Assembly: GCA_017394515.1 (NCBI GenBank)
Contig: JAFPXY010000039.1
Span: 1 to 38,914, forward strand
Length of the DNA stretch: 38,914 nucleotides
Source of the DNA: Bacillota bacterium
GTDB taxonomy: Bacteria > Bacillota > Clostridia > Peptostreptococcales > Anaerovoracaceae
Direction of reading: 5' to 3'
Shown: in pieces, positions 38,662-38,914 of the stretch
Position numbering within the stretch: position 1 is the first letter of the stretch
How the letters are laid out: every line of letters begins with the position of its first letter
The notes under the pieces: model-generated
Databases searched by the model: none
Told to the model about the DNA's origin: nothing
The model's input: the letters and a program-made list of their open reading frames with translations, nothing else
Position numbers and translations under genes: made by a program

Positions 38662-38774
38662 GGCGAGGTTTGATCTGCTGACCAGGCCAAATCGATATTT
38701 AGTTGTATATAATAGAAGCATACACTATATGTATATTGTACTAAAATGTATACAAAATATTCGAAAAAAGTATC

Positions 38775-38803
38775 TTGACAATGGGGGACAATGGTGGTAT
38801 ATT
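38775..38803 (+). promoter_or_regulatory. Strong outward promoter P1
   Basis: Consensus TTGACA (38775-38780), a 17-nt spacer and TATATT (38798-38803). The expected start is at about 38810, at the foot of a 6-bp hairpin GCTGTC/GACAGC (38810-38827). No gene of the window lies downstream. Confidence 0.78.
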
Positions 38804-38867
38804 AAAAAAGCTGTCGCGATTGACAGCCCCGCGCTTTAAAAACTTTTAAAAAAAGTTAAAAAAGTGC

Positions 38868-38896
38868 TTGACAATGAGACATGTAAGTGTTATCAT
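38868..38896 (+). promoter_or_regulatory. Strong outward promoter P2
   Basis: Consensus TTGACA (38868-38873), a 17-nt spacer and TATCAT (38891-38896), preceded by an A/T-rich stretch like an UP element (38834-38863). It is 93 nt after P1. The expected start is near 38903, 12 nt before the window ends. No gene is seen in 38662-38914 apart from these signals. Confidence 0.8.
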
Positions 38897-38914
38897 TGAA
38901 ATGTTCCGCGTCAA

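Overview
The window looks like the chromosome of a Gram-positive, probably anaerobic member of the Clostridia. The evidence is strong AGGAGG-type ribosome sites, a PurR repressor with a PurBox, SpoVG, a DUF1292 protein, an S4-domain RqcP/YabO protein, and a sodium-pumping decarboxylase locus next to a class I CoA-transferase. A Family XIII/Anaerovoracaceae-like organism would fit, but the genus cannot be fixed from this sequence alone.

Layout, left to right. 1-445 is an intergenic repeat with very regular hairpins. 483-2521 (minus) is serA-yicC, divergent from serC-dac-uvrC at 2676-7040 across a promoter region rich in palindromes. 7087-10205 holds a DUF1292 protein, an SseB/Sel1-repeat protein and an NhaC-type antiporter. 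10279-11862 (minus) is a secreted Ig/FnIII surface protein. 12110-14193 is a pair of COG0523 (CobW-like) GTPases: one carries a very His-rich metal-binding stretch, and the other is fused to a YcgQ/DUF1980-like domain. 14239-16119 is a membrane-anchored alpha/beta-hydrolase fused to a nuclease; its promoter would start transcription on the A of the start codon. A Cys-cluster protein and an aminotransferase follow, then a second copy of the intergenic repeat (18220-18582).

18699-26186 is an acyl-CoA/decarboxylation region: a succinyl-CoA:acetate-type CoA-transferase, then (after the minus-strand spoVG and purR) an operon of a shortened carboxyltransferase, gamma subunit, biotin carrier, beta-subunit sodium pump and a 5S/OadA-type carboxyltransferase. 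Together these could decarboxylate or transcarboxylate oxaloacetate or methylmalonyl-CoA, pump sodium and exchange CoA between acids. The NhaC-type antiporter at 8694 could share the same sodium gradient.

26278-35839 (plus) is housekeeping: murC, prs, pth, mfd, an MTA/SAH deaminase-type amidohydrolase and a SpoVB/MurJ-type flippase. These are followed on the minus strand by an rqcP (yabO)-like gene, a DUF554 membrane protein and a YtcJ-type amidohydrolase. The set purR, spoVG, prs, pth, mfd, SpoVB-like, YabO-like recalls the Bacillus subtilis order near the origin, here with inversions and inserted metabolic genes. The window ends in two tandem near-consensus promoters that point out of the window, as expected upstream of an rRNA or other highly expressed operon.

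The most unusual item is the repeat family. Two unlinked intergenic copies each hold four inverted-repeat units of exactly 36 nt in a fixed 52-53 nt pairing, around a conserved core, and base changes between copies preserve stem pairing. I do not recognise it as a known element.
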